Origin: Bdellovibrionota bacterium
GTDB taxonomy: Bacteria > Bdellovibrionota > Bdellovibrionia > Bdellovibrionales > JAEYZS01
Direction: 5' to 3'
DNA length: 40,921 nt
NCBI GenBank assembly: GCA_963169805.1
Contig: CAUJDY010000125.1
Location: 1-40,921, forward strand
Shown here piece by piece: positions 1 through 8,260 of the stretch. How positions within the stretch are numbered: position 1 is the stretch's first letter; each line of letters begins with the position of its first letter. The notes beneath the pieces are model-generated. The model saw nothing but the letters and a program-made list of their open reading frames with translations. It ran no database searches and had not been told where the DNA came from. Made by a program: the position numbers and the translations under genes.

Positions 1-47
1 GGAAAAAGTAGAAAAACAATAAAAAACAGATAAACAACTAATCTCAT
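1..47 (-). CDS. Partial membrane protein, probably thiamine ABC transporter permease (N-terminus)
   Basis: Only the first 15 codons lie in the window. The ATG at 47-45 overlaps the thiB stop codon in an ATGA junction, so the two genes are probably translationally coupled. The visible residues (MRLVVYLFFIVFLLF) are almost all hydrophobic, as expected for the first membrane segment of a permease. In known thiBPQ operons the ThiP permease gene follows thiB directly. The identity is therefore inferred from position and hydrophobicity, not from a family motif. Any other inner-membrane protein could start this way. Confidence 0.5.
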   Translation of the reverse strand, partial: MRLVVYLFFIVFLLF

Positions 48-1063
48 ATTTGAAGTGACTTCCAAACCTCTATTATTTGGCTACGAGAAATCTCATGAAC
101 TGGCTGAAACAACTTTACAGGCTTAAGCCCTTCAAAAGGAGTACCCTCTTTTTGTCCTGCAATAACTGGATACATATAGTTTTTCTGTAAAATTATCTTT
201 TGCGCCAATGGCGAAAGTAAAAAGTCTACAAACTTCTGCGCGCCCTCACAATTCTTACAGCTCTCTAGTATTCCTACATATTCAACATGGTAGGGAAGAG
301 CGTCTTCAAGATACATAGGTTGATATTTTTTATTTTTTTCTTCAATCCAGTGATAAGCAGATGAGGTGACATAACTAAACACCAACTTTGCCTGATTTTT
401 AGTAAAAAGCCCATATCCCGCACTCCACGAGGGAGAGACTGTTACAATATTATTCTTAATGCTTCTAAAAAAATCTTGTACTCCTGTAACTCCCAATTTT
501 TGAACAAGCCAGTGAAAGAAAATATAGCCAGGAGAGCTTGTTCTTGGGTCTAAAAGAGAAAGAGATTTATTATATTTAACTTGAATAAGTTCTTTAAGAC
601 TTTTTAGCGGAACCACTTCACCAGATCTATATATAAAAGTCATTGGTGCCCAGTTGTACGCTATAAATCCATTCTGAATACGATCTGAGGATGGAAAATC
701 CAAATCCCAACTCACAGAAGGAACTCGCACAGATTTCCAGCTTTGCTCTTTAGTTGCTGTAGCCAAACTGAATTGATCCAGCCCCAGTACAACATCTGCA
801 GAGGAACGCTCTCCTTCAAGTTTTAATCTTTGCAAAATCACTCCAGCTTCACCAATATCTACAAACTCTACAACTAAACCTGTTGCTGCAAGAAATTGGC
901 TTTGTAGCTCAACCCCAGCTCCCCACGAACTTGCAAAGGAAGAATAAGTATAAACAACAATTTTACTCTCACTACTCATTGGAGTTTTTGAATCTTTCAA
1001 GCTAAAATAAAAAACGAGTAGAAGTAGAAAAGGTAAAACCAGAATTAGGATTTTTTTTACCAC
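44..1063 (-). CDS. thiB: Thiamine ABC transporter periplasmic binding protein
   Basis: This is the substrate-binding component that captures thiamine or its phosphates in the periplasm for the ThiPQ importer. The 339-aa protein has an N-terminal hydrophobic segment (about residues 5-21). The mature part opens with VYTYSSFASSWGAG, followed by LQRLKLEGERSSADVVLGLDQ, segments that closely resemble the ThiB/TbpA family (family knowledge). There is no lipobox cysteine, so it is either cleaved or anchored by the N-terminal helix. It starts at GTG, 7 bp inside the end of the upstream doxX gene, with AGGG as ribosome site, and overlaps the next gene by ATGA. No TPP riboswitch is visible upstream of the operon. 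Confidence 0.85.
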   Translation of the reverse strand: MVKKILILVLPFLLLLVFYFSLKDSKTPMSSESKIVVYTYSSFASSWGAGVELQSQFLAATGLVVEFVDIGEAGVILQRLKLEGERSSADVVLGLDQFSLATATKEQSWKSVRVPSVSWDLDFPSSDRIQNGFIAYNWAPMTFIYRSGEVVPLKSLKELIQVKYNKSLSLLDPRTSSPGYIFFHWLVQKLGVTGVQDFFRSIKNNIVTVSPSWSAGYGLFTKNQAKLVFSYVTSSAYHWIEEKNKKYQPMYLEDALPYHVEYVGILESCKNCEGAQKFVDFLLSPLAQKIILQKNYMYPVIAGQKEGTPFEGLKPVKLFQPVHEISRSQIIEVWKSLQI

Positions 1064-1539
1064 AAGAGCCCTCTATTTTTCTTAAAGAAGTAGTAATCAA
1101 AACCAACACATCTCCCAGCTCCAATCACCACAAGCGTTAGTAGAATGGCACTGAATGTTGAGTATAGAAGTGATACTAATTCGTCTCCAAGCATGGAGTA
1201 GTGAATACAAATAATGATCGCAATAACTCCAAGAGGTCGAGTTAAAAAACCCAGCATAAGACCTATTCCAATAATAATTTCAGCAAAAATAAATCCATGA
1301 CTCCACACGCTCCAGTAAGGAGCTATTATATTTTTAAATACCGTCTGATAAAATTCTGGCAATTGGAAAATGAGATCTTTACCGCTAAGATCTTCGACAT
1401 AAAGCTGGGAGACAAAAATATTGCCCTTATATTTTAACATTCCCTCATTAAACCAAAAATATCCAATATATATCCTCAGGACTGCTACTGGATAAAGGTG
1501 GCCAATATATTTTATGCTTTCAAAAAACGCTGTTAACAT
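1057..1539 (-). CDS. DoxX-family small membrane protein
   Basis: A 160-aa inner-membrane protein with about four hydrophobic segments. Its N-terminal R-I-Y-I-G-Y-F-W-F-N-E-G-M-L-K region and central IIIGIGLMLGFLTRPLG segment are typical of the DoxX/DoxD-like family. Members occur in quinone-linked and redox membrane complexes, but the role of most of them is not known. It is the first gene of a leftward operon with thiB, which it overlaps by 7 bp, and a putative permease. The linkage to thiamine import is therefore tight. AAGGA lies just upstream of the ATG. The divergent carboxypeptidase gene begins only 46 bp away, so the two promoters must lie very close together or overlap. Confidence 0.75.
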   Translation of the reverse strand: MLTAFFESIKYIGHLYPVAVLRIYIGYFWFNEGMLKYKGNIFVSQLYVEDLSGKDLIFQLPEFYQTVFKNIIAPYWSVWSHGFIFAEIIIGIGLMLGFLTRPLGVIAIIICIHYSMLGDELVSLLYSTFSAILLTLVVIGAGRCVGFDYYFFKKNRGLLW

Positions 1540-1585
1540 AGTTTAATCCTTGCCTCGAACAGATATTAAATGTCAAAATCTAGTA

Positions 1586-2548
1586 ATGCGACTTATTCTA
1601 ATCCTTTTATTGACATTTAGTGTATTTCAAAACGCTTCTAGCAACCAAAAAGACTCTTCGCACAAAGAGACTCCTCAGTTTTTTCAAGCTAAAAAAATCT
1701 CTGTTGAGCAATTAATGACAGAAGTACATCAAAGAATTGATAAATGGAATTGGGACAAAAGTTTATTCCCTAAAACTGGATGGAAAGAAAATGGCCAATC
1801 TGTATTTGGAAGACCCCTCATTTATTGGACATGTGGCAACCCTAAAAATGCAAATGTTTCTCTTTTTCTTTCGGCTGTACACGGCGATGAAGTAACTCCG
1901 GTTTATTTTGGATTTCGACTTGTAGAGTGGATTAAAGCACGACCAGAACTATGCGAAGACTCCTTTATTGTAGTTGCTCCTCTTGTTAACCCGGATGGAT
2001 TTTTGAGATATACGAATGGAACACGCACAAATTACAATAAGGTCGATTTAAACCGAAATTTTGATACGCCTGAGTGGGATGCAAATGCGCTCAAAATTTG
2101 GAAGCAAAAGTATGGATCACAAAGACGTTACTTTCCCGGAGACAGAAAAGCCTCAGAGCCAGAAATTCATTTTCAAAAATGGCTCCTAGAAGAATTTAAG
2201 CCTAGCAAAGTCCTTAGCATTCATGCTCCCCTCAATCATCTTGATTTTGACGGTCCAATCACGGATGAAGCTCAGAAATTTACACAAGAGTACATCAAGT
2301 CCTGTGACTATCTTAAGAAAGTTCTTGAAGAGGCTAAAACTGGCCTTAGAGTATTGGCCTACGGCACATTTCCAGGAAGTCTTGGAAATTATGCTGGACG
2401 ACTCAAAGGCATACCCACAATTACAGTTGAGCTACCTACAATTGACCATCGACAAGCTGGCAATTATTTTTCCAATATGGAAAAGGGTCTTCATGTTTTT
2501 GTAAAATACAAAATAGAAAATCGTCCTTCCTCCTTAGCAAAAGAATAA
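1586..2548 (+). CDS. M14-family zinc carboxypeptidase (murein peptide amidase-like), exported
   Basis: A metallocarboxypeptidase, probably acting on peptides or murein tripeptide in the periplasm. The zinc site is visible: HGDE (about His99 and Glu102 from the ATG), a third His in VLSIHAPLNH (about 213), and the catalytic Glu in TVELPTI (about 282). NPDG and LNRNFD are also family motifs. The closest known relatives in general layout are MpaA-like amidases, but those are usually cytoplasmic. Here the ATG at 1586 is followed at once by a good signal peptide (RLILILLLTFSVFQNASS). I prefer it to the TTG at 1550, which would place 12 extra residues before the signal. A peptidoglycan role is inference. 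Confidence 0.8.
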   Translation: MRLILILLLTFSVFQNASSNQKDSSHKETPQFFQAKKISVEQLMTEVHQRIDKWNWDKSLFPKTGWKENGQSVFGRPLIYWTCGNPKNANVSLFLSAVHGDEVTPVYFGFRLVEWIKARPELCEDSFIVVAPLVNPDGFLRYTNGTRTNYNKVDLNRNFDTPEWDANALKIWKQKYGSQRRYFPGDRKASEPEIHFQKWLLEEFKPSKVLSIHAPLNHLDFDGPITDEAQKFTQEYIKSCDYLKKVLEEAKTGLRVLAYGTFPGSLGNYAGRLKGIPTITVELPTIDHRQAGNYFSNMEKGLHVFVKYKIENRPSSLAKE

Positions 2549-2681
2549 ATATTTTTAATAGCATCTCATCTTAATTTCATGGTTCTCCCTCTTAATTCTT
2601 GTTGTTTTTATAGGAACCAGCATATTTCTTCATGCGTAGTTGGGACTTCGACTATACTCCTCGAATAGAGAGAGGTAGAGC

Positions 2682-3887
2682 TTGGGGAAGTTCGTTTTTT
2701 GGGTATTTTCATTGTACCTATCTTTAGGCATTGCAAGCCTAGAGTATCGCCCGTTTCCGCACTATGAAGGTGTCCCTAAAAATCTTATCTTAGGCGAACA
2801 CTTCGAAATTCACCGCCCCGATGTTACTCTTAAAGGTGTTGCAATTGGACCCAAGAATGGCCAACCTATTCTTATTACTCCCGGTTACTTTGGCTCGGCA
2901 GGCTATCTAGGAGACTTAGCAAATCATTTAAGTAACTACGGCTACCGTGTATATGTCCTCTCACTTAGAGGCAAGGGGCAAGGAGCTCTTTACTCTGGCC
3001 TCAAACCAGGATTTGAACCTCGTGAAGGGCGCTTTGGATTAGACGAAATGGTGAGAGATAAAATTGCAGTTATTGATATCCTCTACAAACACCACGGAAC
3101 CCCAATTGTGTTAGGAGGACACTCATTAAGTGGCATTTTAATTCGAGCTGTCTCCGTTGGCCCCTCACTCGGAGGAGAAAACCACAGAGAAGATGCGCGC
3201 ATTAGACGACGCCTCAAAGATCGCGTCCTGTATGCACCAATCCTAAAAAGCCCATCCCCAACAATTTCTAAGGCAGATGAACTTGGAATTGAGATGACAA
3301 GATTTCAAAAACTTCGCATGCTCAAAGCACATCTTTACATTACAACTCTTGCTCCTGCATTTTCAAAACTACGAGATAGCAATTTATCTAGAAAACTCGA
3401 GCAGCTGCTCTCTCACGTTCCTTTTATAGATGCTCTTGCAAAACTTGGACTCAAAAGTCTTGATCTTTTAAATTCAGATATTATGGCTTCAAAAGATTTA
3501 GGTAAACTCAAGGCCTACGATGCACTTAGAATTGCTATGGCTCAAAGACTTGAGCAAGATATCGTTTCTGATTTAGATCGGATTATTAAAAATGGATTTC
3601 ATTCTCGCAAAGGCCTCGATTACGCTAAAGCTTACTTGAGATCTGAAACGGCACAAGATCGATTTCCTATTGACCTTATTTCTGGAAGTGACGATACACT
3701 AGCCCTCAAGGAATTTAACATCTTCGAAGCAAAGCTCTTAGGCTTAAAGCACTATGTGGTAGGCAGAAGTCATATGGAAGGCATTATTGGCGAACCTTCT
3801 TTTGAGATTGCAAAAATCATTCATAGAAGAACTCAGCACCACTTACGTACATCTAAAAAACTCGGTTGCAGTAGGTATTTTAATTAA
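2682..3887 (+). CDS. Secreted alpha/beta-hydrolase (serine esterase/lipase-like)
   Basis: A 401-aa alpha/beta-hydrolase with a complete apparent triad: Ser148 in the nucleophile elbow GGHSLSG, an Asp in SGSDDTLAL and a His in GRSHMEGIIG near the C-terminus. The N-terminus (FVFWVFSLYLSLGIASL) is a short signal peptide, so the enzyme is exported. The substrate is not evident; a lysophospholipase or monoacylglycerol-lipase-like esterase is possible. It starts at TTG with the purine-rich AGAGAGAGG about 6 nt upstream, and a TATACT -10-like box lies at 2653-2658. It appears to be a single-gene unit, convergent with nth. Confidence 0.75.
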   Translation: MGKFVFWVFSLYLSLGIASLEYRPFPHYEGVPKNLILGEHFEIHRPDVTLKGVAIGPKNGQPILITPGYFGSAGYLGDLANHLSNYGYRVYVLSLRGKGQGALYSGLKPGFEPREGRFGLDEMVRDKIAVIDILYKHHGTPIVLGGHSLSGILIRAVSVGPSLGGENHREDARIRRRLKDRVLYAPILKSPSPTISKADELGIEMTRFQKLRMLKAHLYITTLAPAFSKLRDSNLSRKLEQLLSHVPFIDALAKLGLKSLDLLNSDIMASKDLGKLKAYDALRIAMAQRLEQDIVSDLDRIIKNGFHSRKGLDYAKAYLRSETAQDRFPIDLISGSDDTLALKEFNIFEAKLLGLKHYVVGRSHMEGIIGEPSFEIAKIIHRRTQHHLRTSKKLGCSRYFN

Positions 3888-3903
3888 TGTCCATAAGATT
3901 ATA

Positions 3904-4554
3904 TTAATAATTTTTCTTAGGACATATTTTCTGTAGAAAACAACTCTCACATGCTGGGTTTCTTGCCTTACAGACTTGTCTTCCATGGTAGATAATGTAA
4001 TGCGAGTACATTGTCCATTCCCTCTCGGGAACGATTTTTTGAAGCGCAAATTCAAGTTTAACTGCATCCTTACCTTTTACGAATCCCAAGCGATTACTTA
4101 AGCGAGTTACATGTGTATCGACAACCATAGATGGCACTCCAAAAACATTTCCTAAAACAACATTTGCTGTTTTGCGGCCTACACCCGGCAAAGCATGCAA
4201 CTGCTCCATGGTTTGAGGAACATCTCCTTTGTGTTTAGTTACAATTTGCTCACAGCACGCTTTAATATTTTTTGCTTTGTTCTTATAAAAACCTGTTGAG
4301 CGTATGAGCTCTTCAATATCTTCAACTTTTGCATTTGCCATTTTTTCTGGAGTGGGAAACTTATTGAATAATAACGGCGTCACAATGTTCACACGCTCAT
4401 CTGTACATTGAGCAGATAGAATTGTTGCAATTAAAAGTTGAAATGCGTTTTCATGATTGAGAGCACAATGGGCATCAGGATACTTTTTTTTAAGTAAACT
4501 TATAACCTTTTGAACTCTCTCTTTGAGCTGAACTTGTGATTCTTTCACAGACAC
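3904..4554 (-). CDS. nth: Endonuclease III
   Basis: A bifunctional DNA glycosylase/AP lyase of base-excision repair that removes oxidised pyrimidines. The 216-aa protein has the full family layout: the helix-hairpin-helix LPGVGRKTANVVLGN with catalytic Lys128, Asp147 in VVDTHV, and the C-terminal [4Fe-4S] loop with C-x6-C-x2-C-x5-C spacing. Length matches E. coli Nth (211 aa). It starts at GTG, sharing one base with the TAG stop of the upstream ferredoxin gene. The pair is thus co-transcribed and probably translationally coupled. Linking a ferredoxin to an iron-sulfur glycosylase is suggestive but may only reflect operon packing. Confidence 0.95.
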   Translation of the reverse strand: MSVKESQVQLKERVQKVISLLKKKYPDAHCALNHENAFQLLIATILSAQCTDERVNIVTPLLFNKFPTPEKMANAKVEDIEELIRSTGFYKNKAKNIKACCEQIVTKHKGDVPQTMEQLHALPGVGRKTANVVLGNVFGVPSMVVDTHVTRLSNRLGFVKGKDAVKLEFALQKIVPEREWTMYSHYIIYHGRQVCKARNPACESCFLQKICPKKNY

Positions 4555-4793
4555 TAAGATTCTTCGCCATCATTTCCGATGGCTTCTACTGGACAGCCTT
4601 CCATTGCTTCACGACAGGCCTCTTCTTCTTGCTGAGTTGCTGGTTGCTTTGTGACATAAGCATGCCCATCTTCATGGTGCATCTCAAAGTTTCCAGGAGC
4701 AGCACAAACACATGCATCACACGAAATACAGGCCTGGTCTACGTAGTACTTCCCAGGAGAATTCTCTTTCCACTTATCTGTTTTATTGGCCAT
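4554..4793 (-). CDS. Single-cluster [4Fe-4S] ferredoxin
   Basis: A 79-aa soluble electron carrier. The cluster ligands are visible as CISCDAC (C-x2-C-x2-C) near residues 22-28 and a distal GCPVEAI. The spacer between them is long and acidic, as in monocluster bacterial ferredoxins of the Fer4_13/Fer4_15 type. The C-terminus is strongly acidic. AAAGGACGGGACAA precedes the ATG as ribosome site. It is first in a two-gene unit with nth, overlapping by one base. The redox partner cannot be told from the sequence. Confidence 0.9.
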   Translation of the reverse strand: MANKTDKWKENSPGKYYVDQACISCDACVCAAPGNFEMHHEDGHAYVTKQPATQQEEEACREAMEGCPVEAIGNDGEES

Positions 4794-4914
4794 TTGTCCC
4801 GTCCTTTGACTCTACTAGATATAAATTTAAATACCTCATCAGTCAAACACGACAAACGTAGGGCTCACCTAAGTCTGAATTTGAGCTCATAAAAGCTCAT
4901 AACCTTTAGAATTT

Positions 4915-4922
4915 GTTATAAT
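4915..4922 (+). promoter_or_regulatory. Extended -10 promoter for the GNAT-lipoprotein pair
   Basis: TGTTATAAT contains a perfect TATAAT (4917-4922) with an upstream TGn extension. No good -35 box is present at 16-18 bp. The predicted transcription start, about 7 nt after the box, falls on or next to the ATG at 4929, which would make the mRNA essentially leaderless. Confidence 0.55.
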
Positions 4923-4928
4923 TTTTCT

Positions 4929-6038
4929 ATGGAACCAATAATTATGAACCCTCGAGCCCCTACCCAACAAGAGTACTCCGACATTCTAAAGTTTCTGAAT
5001 GAAACTTTGCGCCCAAAAGCGACGTGGTCGATTCAATCCGAATATCCAACTGCTCTTACGCAGGAAAATATTCACAATATACGAATCATAAAGGAAGGTA
5101 ACCAAGTACTATCTCATGCTCTTATAAAACCACACATTCTTAAGACTCCCGCTGCTATTTATAAGGTTGGAGCTATTGGAAGTGTTGTGACTCACTCTGA
5201 ATATAGAAACAAAGGCCTTAGCCATCGAATTATGGAAGAATGTCTTGAGCTTTGCAAACAACAACAGTGTGATATAGCAGTTCTTTGGACAAACCTTTTT
5301 GATTTCTATCAAAAGCTTGGATTTACTCTTGCTGGCTATGAAATTAACCTGACAATTACAGATCAATTCAAGTTACAAAATAAACAAAATCTTAGAATTA
5401 TAAAGTCTGCACAAGTAGATCCGCAGGCACTTTTAAAACTTATGAACCAACATTCTGTTATGACAGTCCGAACACCAGAAGAGGTCCGTAGATTTATGAG
5501 CATTCCAAGCTCAAATATTTATACTGCATGGGATGCAAATTCTCAAATTTGTGCCTACGCAGTAGAGGGGAAGGGGGCAGACCTTTCTGGTTACATACAT
5601 GAGTGGGGCGGTTCTGTGAGCGCCTTATGCGAGGTGTTTCAACATATACAGCAAGAGAAAAAGACAAATATTCATGTTATTTGTCCACAGCACTCAAAAA
5701 ATCTCATTAATACGCTTGAATCCTGCGGCGCTCAAAAAAACTCTGGTTTTCTTGCAATGATCAAGATGATTGACGAGGACGGATTGTTTAAGAAAATTCA
5801 TAAATATGCGAAGCTCTCTTTGGGAATTAATAATTTGGTTCTAGAAAAAATGAATTCGGAATATCGAATAGGTACCACTCAACAGTATATTTCGACACCA
5901 AATAGTAGCGATATCCTACTCTTGATGTATGGTCCTCATAAATTTTCTGAAATTCAAGGTCTTGGGAAGGAGTCAAAGGAAGTGCTAAATAAAATATTTC
6001 CTTTACCTCTATGGCTTTGGGGATGGGATTCCATTTAA
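4929..6038 (+). CDS. GNAT-family N-acetyltransferase
   Basis: A 369-aa protein whose first 150 residues form a GNAT fold: VGAIGSVVTHSEYRNKGLSH is the acetyl-CoA binding motif A (V-x-x-x-R-N-K-G-L), and DFYQKLGFTLAGYE is the usual C-terminal GNAT element. The remaining 220 residues look like a second, degenerate acetyltransferase-like half, as in Eis-type proteins, but this is inference. The substrate is unknown. The stop codon overlaps the ATG of the next gene (TAATG), so the lipoprotein is probably co-translated. A second ATG at 4944 is an alternative start; neither has a clear ribosome site. Confidence 0.75.
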   Translation: MEPIIMNPRAPTQQEYSDILKFLNETLRPKATWSIQSEYPTALTQENIHNIRIIKEGNQVLSHALIKPHILKTPAAIYKVGAIGSVVTHSEYRNKGLSHRIMEECLELCKQQQCDIAVLWTNLFDFYQKLGFTLAGYEINLTITDQFKLQNKQNLRIIKSAQVDPQALLKLMNQHSVMTVRTPEEVRRFMSIPSSNIYTAWDANSQICAYAVEGKGADLSGYIHEWGGSVSALCEVFQHIQQEKKTNIHVICPQHSKNLINTLESCGAQKNSGFLAMIKMIDEDGLFKKIHKYAKLSLGINNLVLEKMNSEYRIGTTQQYISTPNSSDILLLMYGPHKFSEIQGLGKESKEVLNKIFPLPLWLWGWDSI

Positions 6039-6826
6039 TGGGCCACAGCTTGAGAATATTCTTAACTCTTAACATTTGTGTTCTTTTGACAGCTTGTTTA
6101 AAGAATGAACCTGTTACAAATGAATCAGATGTCCCCAAAAATTTTCTAGAGATTCAATCTGATCTTTACAATCTAACAAGCACTCAAACTCCAGAAGATA
6201 TGAAAACCAGTGACTTTGCGTATTTTTCTGAGAAAGCTCGGTTTTTTACAGGGCAGTTTCAAACCGTAGGATATAAAACTCAGCAAGCACTCTCAAAGGT
6301 AGATGACATCTTCACAACTGAGGATGGAACTCAGGTCAATCTTCATAAGTTTAAATTTTTAGAATCAATGTACAAAGTAGATGAAAGTGGTAACGCAACT
6401 TTAGATACTCAAACAGAAAAAGACTGCCGTTTTGCAAGACAGCCTTATTCGCTTTGGTTAGAATCTTGCGACCTTCAACCCTTTCAAGACTACTATTTAT
6501 ACTATTTGTTTACTAATGAGGATATTCCATATTTTTTCAATTACAAAAAACGACAACTGACAATGCAACTCCCCCCTCTTATGGTAGAAAAAAATAATTG
6601 TTTTGGTAATGAGAATTGCACTATTAATGTTACAGAAGTTCAGTTTGATATTATCTTTCAAGAAGAGGGAGAAAGAAAGCGACAGCATATCCTTTTATGG
6701 CTCACAAAAGATCTACCCTACCTCGCATCAAATCCAAAAAAATGTATTAGCACTTTATTAGAGCACGAAGGTCAAAAGTATCCTTATGATTTTTGCCAAG
6801 AACTTGTTAACTTTGTACAAGAATAG
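6038..6826 (+). CDS. Predicted lipoprotein of unknown function
   Basis: From the ATG at 6038, which overlaps the stop of the upstream gene (TAATG), the product is 262 aa. It has a classic lipoprotein signal, LRIFLTLNICVLLTAC, with the lipobox LTAC. I prefer this start to an in-frame ATG at 6011, which would add nine residues and lie deep inside the upstream gene. The mature protein is polar, has several cysteines (including NNCFGNENC) and no family motif I recognise. It probably sits in the outer or inner membrane facing the periplasm. A functional link to the acetyltransferase is suggested only by the overlap. Confidence 0.7.
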   Translation: MGHSLRIFLTLNICVLLTACLKNEPVTNESDVPKNFLEIQSDLYNLTSTQTPEDMKTSDFAYFSEKARFFTGQFQTVGYKTQQALSKVDDIFTTEDGTQVNLHKFKFLESMYKVDESGNATLDTQTEKDCRFARQPYSLWLESCDLQPFQDYYLYYLFTNEDIPYFFNYKKRQLTMQLPPLMVEKNNCFGNENCTINVTEVQFDIIFQEEGERKRQHILLWLTKDLPYLASNPKKCISTLLEHEGQKYPYDFCQELVNFVQE

Positions 6827-6842
6827 GTTTATTCTCACTTAA

Positions 6843-7571
6843 GTGAAAACAAAATTTTTTAAGTTTCAAATCATCAATAATATTTTGATAGCTCACTTTG
6901 AGTCCCCTGAAAGCTCTAATGCCTTTGGAATTCAAGAGGCGGAGGAATTTGAAAAACTCTCAAACTATGCGCTTAAAAATAAAGTCCAAGGAATTATTAT
7001 AACATCAGATACGCGAATTTTTTGTTCTGGAGGCAATCTCAAAAACTATGCCCGATCTCCAAAATCAGACGGACTTAAAATTAATAAGAAAATTACTAAA
7101 ATCTTAAATGACTTCCAACATATTCCTATACCCACATTGTGTATATTATCGGGAGATTGTTTTGGCGGAGGGATGGAGTGGCTATCCGCATTTGATAAAG
7201 TATTAGCAACTCCAGAAGTTATGTTAGGAATGTGGCAACGAAAAATTTCTTTATCCTGGGGGTGGGGTGGAGCTAATCGTCTTAAATATCGCATCTCAAA
7301 AAAAACGCTTATGAGATTGCTATTAGAGGCTCAGACGATTTCAGCTTACCAAGCGCTGGATCTCAACCTTATCGATGCTATTTATCCAAAAGAGCTGATT
7401 ACAATAAAGGCTTTCGAATTTTTCCAAAGACAAGCAGAACTCCCTGCCTATCCACTCTCACCTATCAAGGCGTTGAATCTTTCAAAGCTCAGTCCGGAAA
7501 AAGAGGAAAAAGTTTTTGAAAAACTGTGGTTTAATCCAGATCACAAAAAAATCTTAGAAAAAAAGAGGTAA
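6843..7571 (+). CDS. Enoyl-CoA hydratase/isomerase family protein
   Basis: A 242-aa crotonase-fold protein. Family landmarks are FCSGGNLKNYAR (first oxyanion-hole region, residues about 61-72) and GDCFGGGMEWLSAFD (second oxyanion-hole segment). The usual catalytic Glu of hydratases in the SEP-x-LG position is not evident: the equivalent stretch reads TPEVMLGMWQRKISLSWGWGG. The reaction may differ from simple hydration. Starts at GTG; the gap from the lipoprotein is only 16 bp, so it may belong to the same transcript. It is distinct in sequence from the liuC hydratase at 15569-16336. Confidence 0.75.
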   Translation: MKTKFFKFQIINNILIAHFESPESSNAFGIQEAEEFEKLSNYALKNKVQGIIITSDTRIFCSGGNLKNYARSPKSDGLKINKKITKILNDFQHIPIPTLCILSGDCFGGGMEWLSAFDKVLATPEVMLGMWQRKISLSWGWGGANRLKYRISKKTLMRLLLEAQTISAYQALDLNLIDAIYPKELITIKAFEFFQRQAELPAYPLSPIKALNLSKLSPEKEEKVFEKLWFNPDHKKILEKKR

Positions 7572-7576
7572 GTTTT

Positions 7577-8260
7577 TTATAAGTTGTTGAGTAGATTTCG
7601 GTAAATGTCTTTTGCCTGAATAAACTGAAGACCTACTCCAGGTCCACGCCCCCACATTCCTTGCGGACTATTCCAAACAATTTTTGCATTCACTTCGTAT
7701 GTTTTGTTTAGATCCCCAAGAGGAATCGACATTTTTACAAGCCCTCTGATGTCTGTTTTATCTTTCAATTCTAAATATGCACCACCCTTAGAGAGGTTTA
7801 GCATTGTCGCCTCAACTTGACTTGCAGTTCCCAGGGTTTCTATGCGAGCCTCTTGCTTGGTATAAAATCGTCTATGAAACCTCTGAGGAACATCTCTCCC
7901 GCTCGTGAGTTTTGATGCGATACCAAAAAACTCTTTTGTTTCAAATGGTTTTTCCAAAACAATAAATTTTGTAAGTGTTTGAGCATAATCTAGCGCTTCT
8001 TTTGAAATAGCCTTTGCAAGCATCATCACAGGTACATCGTATGCTTCTCTTCTCACATAATTAACCGCATTCATTTTGTCTGCGTTAAATATATCGAGGT
8101 TAAACATAACCATATGTACAATTCCGCTCTTCATTTTTTGAACAGCAGTTTTGACATCATCTACTCTTTCAACGCTATATAATTTATTGCGATTGAGATT
8201 ATGTTGAATATCTCTCGACTCTTCTGACAGTTGTCCGACTAATAGTAGTTTTGAAATCAT
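7577..8260 (-). CDS. Receiver-like domain fused to PilZ domain
   Basis: A 227-aa cytoplasmic protein with an N-terminal CheY-like fold (residues 1-120) and a C-terminal PilZ domain (about 125-225) that should bind cyclic di-GMP. The PilZ motifs are intact: RFHRR (RxxxR) and NLSKGG (NxSxxG), with a terminal VGLQF strand. The receiver looks inactive: the acidic pair after beta1 is replaced (LLVGQLSEE), the phosphoacceptor position reads VMFN instead of D, and the Thr position is Ala (MMLAKA), while the Lys in EKPF is kept. An AGGAG ribosome site precedes the ATG. It is a single-gene unit, convergent with the hydratase homologue. Confidence 0.8.
   Translation of the reverse strand: MISKLLLVGQLSEESRDIQHNLNRNKLYSVERVDDVKTAVQKMKSGIVHMVMFNLDIFNADKMNAVNYVRREAYDVPVMMLAKAISKEALDYAQTLTKFIVLEKPFETKEFFGIASKLTSGRDVPQRFHRRFYTKQEARIETLGTASQVEATMLNLSKGGAYLELKDKTDIRGLVKMSIPLGDLNKTYEVNAKIVWNSPQGMWGRGPGVGLQFIQAKDIYRNLLNNL

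Noticed and set aside
1540-1585. TPP riboswitch upstream of the thiamine-import operon
   Set aside because: Only 46 bp separate doxX from the divergent gene and no CTGAGA/ACCYG-type elements are present.
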